Assembly (NCBI RefSeq): GCF_001510665.1
Contig: NZ_LMTI01000001.1
Location: 459,772 to 523,771, forward strand
DNA: 64,000 nt
Direction: 5' to 3'
Source of the DNA: Bacillus sp. FJAT-27445
Lineage (GTDB): Bacteria; Bacillota; Bacilli; Bacillales; Cytobacillaceae
The position numbers and the translations under genes were made by a program. Below the pieces are notes generated by a model. The model had not been told where the DNA came from, did no database searches, and saw only the letters and a program-made list of their open reading frames with translations. This document shows positions 33,859 through 41,223 of the stretch, piece by piece (position 1 is the stretch's first letter; every line of letters starts with the position of its first letter).

Positions 33859-34476
33859 ATGGCAAATGAAAAGGATACGTTGGGCGGAAGGGAAACGCAG
33901 CTCCCGTTCTGCGCCCATACGAATGACGCCGCGCCATTATTTTCAGTCGAAGCATATGACAACCGAGAAAAAATGATAAAGCAAATCCGCCTCGCCGATT
34001 ACCGCGGCCGATGGGTGGTTTTGTTCTTTTATTCCAGCAATTTCACATTTGTCTGACCGACAGAACTGGCGGCGGTCGCTGCCATTCACGATCAGTTCAA
34101 GGCGCTTAACACGGATGTGCTGGCGATCAGTACAGACAGCGTATATGCTCATAAAATTTTTACTGAAACATCACCGTCCGCGATGAAGGTGCAATTTCCC
34201 TTGCTAAGTGACCGGACCCATTCAATTAGTAAAGCCTATCGTGCCCTGAATGAACAAACTGGCGCAACCTTCCGGGTAACCGTCATCATCGACCCCGAAG
34301 GAAAAATCTGCGCCAAATTCGTCTACCCGCCTGAAGTCGGCCGCAACGTCTACGAAATACCCCGGGTCATCCAGGGAATCCAGTACGGCCGCATGACAGG
34401 GGAGGGCGTCCCCGCAAATTGGGTGCCAGGCACACCGGGAATCAAACGCGACCCGAAAAATATTGGGAAGTATTGA
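33859..34476 (+). CDS. Selenocysteine peroxiredoxin, AhpC/Prx1-like (in-frame TGA)
   Basis: 205 residues if TGA 34,054-34,056 is read as Sec66. The motif is [15 protein letters not shown], where AhpC/Prx1 proteins have FFYP-x-D-F-T-F-V-C-P-T-E. Thr63 (-3) and Arg139 are conserved; Pro at -7 is Ser59. The C-terminal resolving site, normally E-V-C-P-A-x-W, is EGVPANW (Val184), so there is no classical resolving Cys; the remaining cysteines are Cys18 and Cys151. Likely a 1-Sec peroxidase. AGGGGGTC precedes ATG 33,859. Both halves are in one frame, with a SECIS-like hairpin after the TGA. Confidence 0.9.
34057..34086 (+). promoter_or_regulatory. Candidate bacterial SECIS element 2
   Basis: GGCGGC (34,068-34,073) - GGTC - GCTGCC (34,078-34,083): six pairs (one G-U) with a loop starting GG, 18 nt after the TGA. 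Different sequence from element 1 but the same geometry. Confidence 0.75.
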
Positions 34477-34499
34477 TGACAACTGAGTGAAAACAGAAT

Positions 34500-34546
34500 C
34501 AGTCCAAGGATCCTGGTATCTTTGGGCTTTATTATTTTTGGGGTGG
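34500..34546 (+). terminator. Terminator of the second peroxiredoxin gene
   Basis: TCCAAGGAT...ATCTTTGGG stem followed by CTTTATTATTTTT. Confidence 0.65.
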
Positions 34547-34647
34547 CTGAATTGACCTCCTTTAGTCTAACGTCTTTAGACACCTGCTTTTAGTCATAAT
34601 ATTTATCGAATTGGTAAAAATAGCTCTAGAAAAGGAGGGATTCCAGA

Positions 34648-35034
34648 ATGATTGTAAAAAGGTTAAACAGATTTGCCGTGTTACTCCTAATGATTATGGC
34701 TGTGAACACTTTAGGCTCCCTCAGTGTATTTGCCGAAACCAGTGTTATTACACAGCCTGTTGAGCGAGTGAATACGATTGAAGTCGAGTTGAACGATAAT
34801 TATTTTAATCCGAAAATGATCACCTTGCCAAATGGACAAGAAACAACGGTTATATTGAAAAACAATGGTCAGAAAGAGCACACATTTACCGTGGACAGGC
34901 TCGGAATTGACGCCGTTATCCCGCCGGGAACAACAAAAACCATTAATGTAAAACCGAATACGCCGGGTACATATGATTTAATATGCCGGTACCATTTTCA
35001 GACCGGAATGGTTGGAAAAATAAGAGTCAAATAA
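34648..35034 (+). CDS. Exported cupredoxin-like protein
   Basis: 128 residues with a signal peptide (cleavage near SVFA-E, about 29). The mature part is a small beta-barrel: EVELNDNYFNPKMITL, then KEHTFTV (first copper His) and CRYHFQTGMVGKIRV, with the C-x-x-H-x-x-x-x-M set of type-1 copper proteins. Likely holds copper or passes electrons outside the cell. AAAGGAGGG precedes the ATG. Monocistronic; lies next to the selenoperoxidase genes, but no functional tie is shown. Confidence 0.82.
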   Translation: MIVKRLNRFAVLLLMIMAVNTLGSLSVFAETSVITQPVERVNTIEVELNDNYFNPKMITLPNGQETTVILKNNGQKEHTFTVDRLGIDAVIPPGTTKTINVKPNTPGTYDLICRYHFQTGMVGKIRVK

Positions 35035-35066
35035 ACAGGAGCTAGGAAAGATTTTTATCACAGCAA

Positions 35067-35098
35067 AGGGCTACTAAGGTAGCTCTTTTTATTTTGAA
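35067..35098 (+). terminator. Terminator of the cupredoxin gene
   Basis: GGGCTAC-TAAG-GTAGCTC followed by TTTTTATTTT. Confidence 0.8.
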
Positions 35099-35204
35099 AA
35101 AATACCAGGGTGTTTTTTGTCGAAAAAAGTAGTTTAATGTTCTTGTTTCTAAGGAATAGTAATAGTTAGAGTTCCGGGAATTTAGCAAGATAGGAGTGAA
35201 AGGG

Positions 35205-35942
35205 TTGGAAGTCAATAACACAAGGACATGGACGTCAGATACGATTAGTATTGGAGCTTTGGATGCAAATGCCATCAAAGTCATTGCGATTATCGCGATG
35301 ATTGTTGACCACACGGCTATATGGCTGGTTGCGAATGGGACAACGCTGGACATTGTTATACATACTTTTGGAAGGCTCGCCGCACCTATTATGTGTTATT
35401 TAATCGCTGAAGGATACCATTATACTTCAAATTTAAAAAAGTATAAGAAACGCTTGTTTATTTTTGCGGTCATTTCGCACTTCCCCTTTGTTATGTTTCT
35501 AGGGCTGGAATGGTGGCAGGCGACAAGTGTCATCTGGTCCTTGCTGATGGGGCTCGTTGCCTTGGGGATTAGCCAAAGAGAAGATATTCCCCTTGCCTTA
35601 AAAGGAGTATTGGTCGGGGTATGCTGTCTGCTCGCCTGGACCGCTGATTGGAATTATATCGCTGTATTGTGGGTTTTGTTTTTCGGCATATTCAGAGGAA
35701 ATTTCAAAATGCAAATGACGAGCTATGCAACGATTGGGATGCTTTTCTATATTATCCCTGGCATCTTTTCCATGGGATTAGATTCCATTTTCCGCTTTGG
35801 AATTTTTCTAGTCATTCCTCTATTGGCATTTTACAATGGGGAACGGGGCAAAAAATCGAACTTGATCAAATGGGGATTTTACGTTTTTTACCCGGCACAC
35901 CTGATTATCTTGTATCTTTTTAGACATGTAATTTTTGGGTAA
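35205..35942 (+). CDS. TraX-family membrane protein
   Basis: About 245 residues with eight or so helices. ALDANAIKVIAIIAMIVDHTA, then FGRLAAPIMCYLIAEGYHYT and the final FYVFYPAHLIILYL are the TraX-family landmarks. TraX of F plasmid acetylates pilin; chromosomal Firmicute homologues are putative acyltransferases of unknown target. TTG 35,205 has AGGAG 8-9 nt upstream; the GTG at 35,196 overlaps it. Gap to the next gene 21 nt, so probably an operon of two. Confidence 0.82.
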   Translation: MEVNNTRTWTSDTISIGALDANAIKVIAIIAMIVDHTAIWLVANGTTLDIVIHTFGRLAAPIMCYLIAEGYHYTSNLKKYKKRLFIFAVISHFPFVMFLGLEWWQATSVIWSLLMGLVALGISQREDIPLALKGVLVGVCCLLAWTADWNYIAVLWVLFFGIFRGNFKMQMTSYATIGMLFYIIPGIFSMGLDSIFRFGIFLVIPLLAFYNGERGKKSNLIKWGFYVFYPAHLIILYLFRHVIFG

Positions 35943-35963
35943 TAGAAATTGAGGAGAAGGTTG

Positions 35964-37139
35964 ATGTTTAATAGCAAAAATAAGTCTCTGCCTGCTTTTT
36001 TGATGGTATTCATCCTTATTCTTGCAGCCTGCACAACTAAACCGGACGGAGAGCGTTCTGGGAACGATCGACAAACACCGCCGGCTGCAGAGGATCAGGA
36101 AACCAATTCAAATGCATCAAAAAAGGAACCCGCCGAAAAAGAGGCAGTGGAAAGAAAACCATATATAGGTGAGCTGGAACTCCCGGTCGAAGGTGCAACA
36201 GGCTATACATCTGTAGCACTGGAATTAAAGGCTTCGGCAAATCCCGATGCAAAGACAATTGAAACAATGAAGGCTGGAACAGCTTTTGAAATCATAAGGG
36301 AGGAAGGGGGTTGGTGGTTCATAAAACGGGGGCCATCATCTGGTTGGCTGCCGCATCAATATTGTTTTATCAATCTGCCCGATGTCATTCCTTCGATTGT
36401 TTATGACAACACGAATACGTATTCATCAAAATTTGTCTCATCAGGCAAGGCCATTCCCACTATTTCCAACCGGGCTTTATACCCAGGGAAGACATTTAAC
36501 GAGCGGCTGGGAAAAGAAGAATATATCATGCCAGTTCTTTATAAAATGTCGAAAAAAATCCACAACGCACAACAGCATGCATTGAAAAAAGGGGACTCCC
36601 TCAAAATATATGAAGCGTTCAGGCCTTTAATGGTGCAAATGGCAGTCGTTGACGGCTTAAGTGAATTGGCAAAAAAAGACCCGAACGTGATGGCGGGAAT
36701 CAATACGCCGCCATGGGATATCACCTGGTTTATTACAAACGGTGTTTCGAATCATCAAAAGGGCTATGCCATCGATGTGAGTTTAGTAAAAGTAAATGGG
36801 AAAAAAGAGGTGCCAATTGGCGATTACACCGTTTCAATGATAACCGATTATACGGAGTATGAGATGCCGACACCGATTCATGAATTGAGCGGGGCATCGG
36901 CGATTTTTACCGCTCCAGTCCCATCGAGGTCAGCAACAGCCTGGAAGAATGCGGCGTATTCCGATTCCATGAATGAGGCTGCCATGAAATTGCAGACCTA
37001 TTGTACAAGCGCCGGGCTAAGCCCGCTGGCTTCGGAATGGTGGCACTTTAACGATCTGGAGGCAATGAATGAAATAGCCGACAATCCCGGAGAGGGAAAG
37101 TTTATTTTAAATGAAAGCCATAGTTCGAGTCCAGATTGA
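35964..37139 (+). CDS. Lipoprotein M15-type D-Ala-D-Ala peptidase with SH3 domain
   Basis: 391 residues. Lipobox LAAC (about 19-22), a charged linker, an SH3-like segment (ALELKASANPDAKTIETM...GWWFIKRGPSSGWL, about 90-135) and a VanX/VanY-type M15 domain: SNHQKGYAIDVSL (S-x-H-x-x-G-x-A-x-D) and SEWWHFND (E-x-W-H). The zinc enzyme cleaves D-alanyl peptides in the wall; it may trim peptidoglycan stems. The TraX-like gene precedes it. No vanR/S/H/A genes are present. Confidence 0.83.
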   Translation: MFNSKNKSLPAFLMVFILILAACTTKPDGERSGNDRQTPPAAEDQETNSNASKKEPAEKEAVERKPYIGELELPVEGATGYTSVALELKASANPDAKTIETMKAGTAFEIIREEGGWWFIKRGPSSGWLPHQYCFINLPDVIPSIVYDNTNTYSSKFVSSGKAIPTISNRALYPGKTFNERLGKEEYIMPVLYKMSKKIHNAQQHALKKGDSLKIYEAFRPLMVQMAVVDGLSELAKKDPNVMAGINTPPWDITWFITNGVSNHQKGYAIDVSLVKVNGKKEVPIGDYTVSMITDYTEYEMPTPIHELSGASAIFTAPVPSRSATAWKNAAYSDSMNEAAMKLQTYCTSAGLSPLASEWWHFNDLEAMNEIADNPGEGKFILNESHSSSPD

Positions 37140-37208
37140 ATGTTTTCAAAACCTTTAAAGAAAACTAGTTAAATGATGTATTAATTTTACCATGTTAAGA
37201 AATGCTTA

Positions 37209-37242
37209 AGGGGGAGCTGATAAGCGCTCTCCATTTTATAAC
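37209..37242 (+). terminator. Weak terminator
   Basis: GGGGAGC-TGATAAGC-GCTCTCC followed by ATTTTATAA. Confidence 0.4.
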
Positions 37243-37387
37243 TGACCTTAACAAAATTATATAAATCGGGTTGCCTAATTGTTAGAATAAAGCGTCTGTT
37301 TTAATATGATCACTTGAACAAGCTTTCCCGTATAATGTTTAATCCGCCCCTTTAATCGCTAAGCGGTACCTAAAAAAACCAGATTGG

Positions 37388-37470
37388 TTGCCACAATAAC
37401 CACCTTTAAGTGACAACCAACCCTGTGAGAGCAATATCAGTCCTGAAAAGCATGGAATTGGGACACAGAT
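37388..37470. repeat. Solitary family-1 unit joined to a family-3-like half unit
   Basis: GGTTGCCAC...GTGACAACC (37,386-37,423) is a diverged family-1 hairpin. It is followed by GGAATTGGGACACAGATCATGTT, given as a pattern: the left half of the family-3 unit otherwise seen at 42,982-43,190. The mixing of two families in one spot suggests exchange between arrays. Confidence 0.6.
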
Positions 37471-37505
37471 CATGTTGTGCCGCAATGATTCAGAAACAGC
37501 CCCGT

Positions 37506-37765
37506 CTTCTGACAGCTTTTTGGTTCTAAAGGCGATATGAGTCAGCAGATGCCTCGTCTTCTGACAGCTTTTCGTTTCTAAAGCCGAAATGAGTCAGAAG
37601 TAGCTCCCTCTTCTGACAGCTTTTCGTTTCTTAAACCAAAATGAGTCAGAAGTAGCCCCGTCTTCTGACAGCTTTTCGTTTCTGAAGCCAAAATGAGTCA
37701 GAAGATGCCACGTCTTCTGACAGCTTTTCGGTTCTAAAGCCGATATGAGTCAGAAAATGCTCGAT
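37506..37765. repeat. 52-bp hairpin repeat array, family 2 (CTTCTGAC/GTCAGAAG)
   Basis: CTTCTGACAGC begins at 37,506, 37,558, 37,610, 37,662 and 37,714: exactly 52 bp each. Each unit ends ATGAGTCAGAAG, so the 8-bp arms are perfect and about 43 bp span a hairpin. Arms of adjacent units can also pair across the linker. It lies in an 880-bp gene-free stretch before the desaturase gene. Confidence 0.9.
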
Positions 37766-37902
37766 TTGAAACTTCTCAATGGTTATTAGCACCTAAAGTA
37801 GTCAGAAGCAGCCCCGCTATCGGACGTCTTTTGGTTACAACCCCAACAAATTCCGCCCTTCTACCTATACCTTCTTAATAGGTTAACAACACGGTCGTGT
37901 GG

Positions 37903-37935
37903 TATACTGTTTTTGAGAACTGGTCTTAATACCAG
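37903..37935 (+). promoter_or_regulatory. Desaturase promoter with FapR-like dyad
   Basis: -10 TATACT (37,903-37,908) is followed by CTGGTCTTAATACCAG (37,920-37,935), an interrupted palindrome with the CTTAAT core found in FapR lipid-control operators. Its position over the start of transcription suits repression by a fatty-acid regulator. The assignment is by resemblance only. Confidence 0.45.
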
Positions 37936-38022
37936 GAGCTGAATTCGGTAAAGGCATATGGAACAGGTAACACCACTGGATATGAACTATGAACCATTTT
38001 TTACAAACATGGAGGGGCTATT

Positions 38023-38913
38023 TTGTTAACAAACCATTTAGATTTTAGACTTGAACCAAGATTGAGAGAGTTGTATGAAGAGCACAAGAAAAGGGCGGAT
38101 AAAATCGATTGGGGCTATCATGAATTTTTGCCATGGGATAAAGCGATGGATTTCAGGCGAGTGCCGTGGGATCCAAGCCAGGTGACGCTTCCTTCATCCG
38201 TCATCACTGCTGTTGAAACAGCCCTGTTGACCGAAGTGAACCTTCCTTGGTTTACTTCCTATCTTGAGCAAACTTTTAAGGGCTCATTATCAGTCATAAA
38301 AGATTTTGTACATACATGGACATCAGAGGAAGACCAGCACTCCAATCTGCTGGAAACCTATTTACTGATTACCAGGAACGTCGATCCGATGCATCTGCAC
38401 AAACTGCACAAACAAACGGTTGAGAATGGTTGGAACCCTGACTTTCACACTCCATTTGAAACAATGGTGTACACGTCGATGCAGGAGCTTGCCACGATGG
38501 TGTTTTATTACAATGTCGCCAAGGTTGCAGCCCCTCATGACAAGGACCTTTCCACCCTTCTAAGGCGGCTGGCAAAGGATGAAACGCTGCATTACGCCTT
38601 CTACCGGGAAGTTATCAAGTATCACCTCGAACTCGAACCGAATTATTGCTACCACCTTGCGAACGTCATCATGAATTTCCAGATGCCGGGAGCTGTCATG
38701 CCTGATTTTGAAAATCGGATGGCCATCATCGCCAAGGAAGCGAATTACGGGCCGCTCGAATATTTTGACCAGGTGCTCGATGTTATCATTGAATACTGGG
38801 ATGTTGAAAACCTGCGTCCAATCGCGCCGGAAGCCGAAAAAGCGCGCCTTGATATTTTGAATTACCATGCGCGTCTGAAAAGAGTCAGGGATCGTTTTTA
38901 TCGAAGTAAATAA
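38023..38913 (+). CDS. Acyl-ACP desaturase (soluble diiron, ferritin-like)
   Basis: 296 residues, all-helical. Diiron ligands: E71 (TEVNLP), E102/E103-x-x-H106 (SEEDQH), E155 (MQELAT) and D186-E187-x-x-H190 (KDETLH), the type-2 fatty-acid desaturase pattern. These enzymes insert a double bond into acyl-ACP using ferredoxin and oxygen; most Bacillus use membrane acyl-lipid desaturase instead. It would tune membrane fluidity. TTG start with GGAGGGG 6 nt upstream. Preceded by the FapR-like site; ends in a terminator. Confidence 0.85.
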   Translation: MLTNHLDFRLEPRLRELYEEHKKRADKIDWGYHEFLPWDKAMDFRRVPWDPSQVTLPSSVITAVETALLTEVNLPWFTSYLEQTFKGSLSVIKDFVHTWTSEEDQHSNLLETYLLITRNVDPMHLHKLHKQTVENGWNPDFHTPFETMVYTSMQELATMVFYYNVAKVAAPHDKDLSTLLRRLAKDETLHYAFYREVIKYHLELEPNYCYHLANVIMNFQMPGAVMPDFENRMAIIAKEANYGPLEYFDQVLDVIIEYWDVENLRPIAPEAEKARLDILNYHARLKRVRDRFYRSK

Positions 38914-38917
38914 AACT

Positions 38918-38955
38918 AGACCAGCGGGAAACTGCTGGTCTTATTAATTTTACAT
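38918..38955 (+). terminator. Terminator of the desaturase gene
   Basis: GACCAGC...GCTGGTC followed by TTATTAATTTT. Confidence 0.8.
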
Positions 38956-39139
38956 GGAATGCCCGCTAATCCTATAACTTCCGTCTCAACGCCAACAAAG
39001 AATCCGAAGAAAATCAACGTAAATTTGCATATCCGCCCGAGGTTGAGGCCGAAACGGTACTTTAGTAAAACACTAAAGTATCTTTTTTTATCCGTTTTTA
39101 CGGACCATTTATAAAATTAAATTGATTTCGTTTCAATAA

Positions 39140-39185
39140 TAGTGTACGATGCATAGTATATACTAAATACTGTACGTCATATAGT
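39140..39185 (+). promoter_or_regulatory. Likely PadR operator region
   Basis: Contains the perfect palindrome AGTATATACT, then ACTGTACGTCATATAGTA, directly before the PadR gene. A related TACTATAAAGTA dyad precedes 40,645. PadR repressors usually control their own operon through such dyads. Confidence 0.5.
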
Positions 39186-39205
39186 AAGAGAAAAGAGGTG
39201 GATGA

Positions 39206-39553
39206 ATGAGTAATTTATTAAATTCCCTAATGATCGAGCTTAGAAGAGGAACTTTGACATTGGCAGTATTAAGCCAATTGCGAACCCCCCAGTATGGATA
39301 TTCACTTGTTCAGTTGCTGGAAGAATCGGGCATTCCGATCGACCAAAGTACCTTATATCCACTGCTTCGCCGGTTAGAAAAACAGGAGTTGGTGTCGAGC
39401 AGCTGGGATACAACCGAGAGCAGACCCCGGAAGTATTATGTTTTAAGTGAATATGGCCATGAACTATTTTTGCAGTTGAAAAAAGAATGGATTAAGAATA
39501 CAAATGAGCTTTACAGCTTATTAAAGGGGGATGAGGACGTTGAATCTAATTGA
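39206..39553 (+). CDS. PadR-family transcriptional regulator
   Basis: 115 residues. A winged helix with LTLAVLSQL...YGYSLVQLLEE, DQSTLYPLLRRLEKQELV and RPRKYYVLSEYGHE is the PadR-s1 signature, followed by a short dimerisation helix. Its stop overlaps the start of the HAAS-domain gene by 14 nt. Probably represses the operon until a membrane-active agent is sensed. Confidence 0.9.
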   Translation: MSNLLNSLMIELRRGTLTLAVLSQLRTPQYGYSLVQLLEESGIPIDQSTLYPLLRRLEKQELVSSSWDTTESRPRKYYVLSEYGHELFLQLKKEWIKNTNELYSLLKGDEDVESN

Positions 39554-40538
39554 CATTTATATTCAGGAAGTTACCCGAAGACTGCCGGAGAAAAGTCGTG
39601 AGGATATTGCGCTTGAGTTGCGGTCAACGATAGCGGATATGCTACCTGATGACCCAAGCCAGGAAGATGTGAAGGCTGCTTTGGAAAAATTGGGCAATCC
39701 AGTCAGTTTAGCGAACGGTTATCGGGATTGGCCTATGCACCTGATTGGGCCGCGCTATTTTGATGTATATGTGACGCTGTTAAAAATGATTTTCCCGATT
39801 GCGGCGGCGATTTCTCTCATTTCAGTCGTTGCTGAATTTTTTATTGGATATAGTGGAAATGAAGCTGTAATGGATGTCGTATTGAATCTTATGGGGAAAG
39901 CTATTTTGAGAGTCATTGATGTAGGTGTCCAAGTATTCTTTTGGTTAACGGTTGTGTTTGCGATTTTAGAAAGGACCGATAAAGGAAAAGAGGAGCAGCC
40001 TTTAACAGCAAGCTTAAAGAAATGGACTCCGGATGATCTGAAAAAAATTCCTTATATCCCTAAGAAAAAAGCTATTTCAAAATCAGAAGTATTTGGGTGT
40101 TTAATATGGACCGCAAGTTGGGCAACATTTTATTTCTATGCGGATCATTTAGTAGGCGTATATGAAGGCGGCAAAGGCGATCTTGACTTTGTGATACCAG
40201 CATTTAATCAGGAGGTTCTGCTTCGGTACTGGCCGATTGTTGTTATGATGATTGGCCTTGAAATTGCGCTATCCCTCTATAAATTAATAAAGGGGAGATG
40301 GACGAAGAGAATGGCGATTTACACTGCTTTTCTTCAGCTCATTCAAACAATCGTATTTATCGTAATCGTAGCCACCCCAAATATCCTAAATAATAAATTC
40401 CTTACTTATATGGCGGATTTATTTACCATTACAAATGATCAGTTTAAAACGGGGTTACTTGGCGGGGCAATCCTCTTATTCATTGTTTCAGCGGCATACA
40501 ATGTATTTGATGGATTTCGCAAAGCTAACAAAAATTAG
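39540..40538 (+). CDS. HAAS-domain membrane protein
   Basis: 332 residues. The N-terminal HAAS-type bundle (EVTRRLPEKSREDIALELRSTIADML...EDVKAALEKLGNPVSLANGY) is typical of proteins encoded next to PadR regulators; about six membrane helices follow. TTG 39,540 is chosen because AGGGGG lies too close to ATG 39,531. Translationally coupled to the PadR gene. Function beyond membrane sensing/transport is unknown. Confidence 0.8.
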   Translation: MNLIDIYIQEVTRRLPEKSREDIALELRSTIADMLPDDPSQEDVKAALEKLGNPVSLANGYRDWPMHLIGPRYFDVYVTLLKMIFPIAAAISLISVVAEFFIGYSGNEAVMDVVLNLMGKAILRVIDVGVQVFFWLTVVFAILERTDKGKEEQPLTASLKKWTPDDLKKIPYIPKKKAISKSEVFGCLIWTASWATFYFYADHLVGVYEGGKGDLDFVIPAFNQEVLLRYWPIVVMMIGLEIALSLYKLIKGRWTKRMAIYTAFLQLIQTIVFIVIVATPNILNNKFLTYMADLFTITNDQFKTGLLGGAILLFIVSAAYNVFDGFRKANKN

Positions 40539-40589
40539 TGGGTAAAGCAAGGTCATTTACATTTTTCCCAATAGTGCCATTCTCCGTAA

Positions 40590-40628
40590 AATGCTTAATA
40601 TACTATAAAGTACACTGGATTAAGCATT
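40590..40628 (+). promoter_or_regulatory. Long dyad before the 40,645 gene
   Basis: Perfect 10-bp arms AATGCTTAAT / ATTAAGCATT enclose TACTATAAAGTA, itself dyad-like and similar to the PadR-gene upstream region. A possible shared PadR operator. Confidence 0.5.
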
Positions 40629-40644
40629 GGAACGAGGTGGCACG

Positions 40645-41205
40645 ATGTATTTTTTTAAAAAGATTACCCCCGATATTCATTTAGCTCAGTTAAAAAGCGA
40701 TACGTATTCACCAGCTATGATGCTAGTTTTAGGAGCGCTACTAGCGGGTATTGCAACAATTCTCCAATCAGCGGGCGGCATTTTTCCGGGGGTAGGCTAT
40801 TTTATCAGTCCTTTAGCAACTGCTCCGATATTGTTCTGTTTCATCCTTTCATTTTGGACAGGGATGATTTCTTATGTCCTTACAAGCCTTTTGCTGCTAA
40901 TTTTTCAACCAAGTGAACTCATTGTATTTCCTTTTACGACAGGCTTGCTAGGAGTGGGGTTAGGAATTGCTTTTTCGAGGCTTAATAAGAGATTGAACAT
41001 CATCGGTATCGGAGCCGCATTTTTGACCCTCGGAATCATCACTCTCTTATACGTTTTTCGTTTTCCAGTCCTTGGCCCAGTTGTTTCTACTGCATTTTCA
41101 TTCCTAACCATAAGCGGAATTTATCTCTTTGCATTCCTGTATGCGTGGATGTGGGTGGAATTCGTTTTGTTCTTTTTTAAAAAAATCAAGAACATCATCC
41201 CCTAG
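40645..41205 (+). CDS. Integral membrane protein, ECF S-component-like
   Basis: 186 residues, five to six helices, with an amphipathic N-terminus (MYFFKKITPDIHLAQLKSD). The helix plan and the YFISPLATAPILFCFI region recall energy-coupling-factor substrate subunits, without a diagnostic motif. GAGGTGG precedes ATG 40,645. Convergent with the synthase-like gene, 18 nt apart. Confidence 0.5.
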   Translation: MYFFKKITPDIHLAQLKSDTYSPAMMLVLGALLAGIATILQSAGGIFPGVGYFISPLATAPILFCFILSFWTGMISYVLTSLLLLIFQPSELIVFPFTTGLLGVGLGIAFSRLNKRLNIIGIGAAFLTLGIITLLYVFRFPVLGPVVSTAFSFLTISGIYLFAFLYAWMWVEFVLFFFKKIKNIIP

Positions 41206-41223
41206 TTGCTTGCGAAATTCCTT

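Noticed and set aside
33271-34476. The two TGA-split peroxiredoxins as ordinary pseudogenes or sequencing errors
   Set aside because: In each gene the only stop falls on the catalytic Cys codon, both halves are in one frame, everything else is conserved, and a GG-loop hairpin follows at the right distance. Two independent errors at this one codon are very unlikely.
35205-35942. Conjugation locus, because of the TraX match
   Set aside because: No other transfer genes are nearby; TraX-like proteins are common on Firmicute chromosomes.
35964-37139. Vancomycin-resistance locus
   Set aside because: Only the M15 peptidase is present; vanHA and regulators are absent.
37506-37765. CRISPR array
   Set aside because: The whole 52-bp unit is repeated with only drift; there are no unique spacers, and the repeats are palindromic end to end. 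No cas genes are present.
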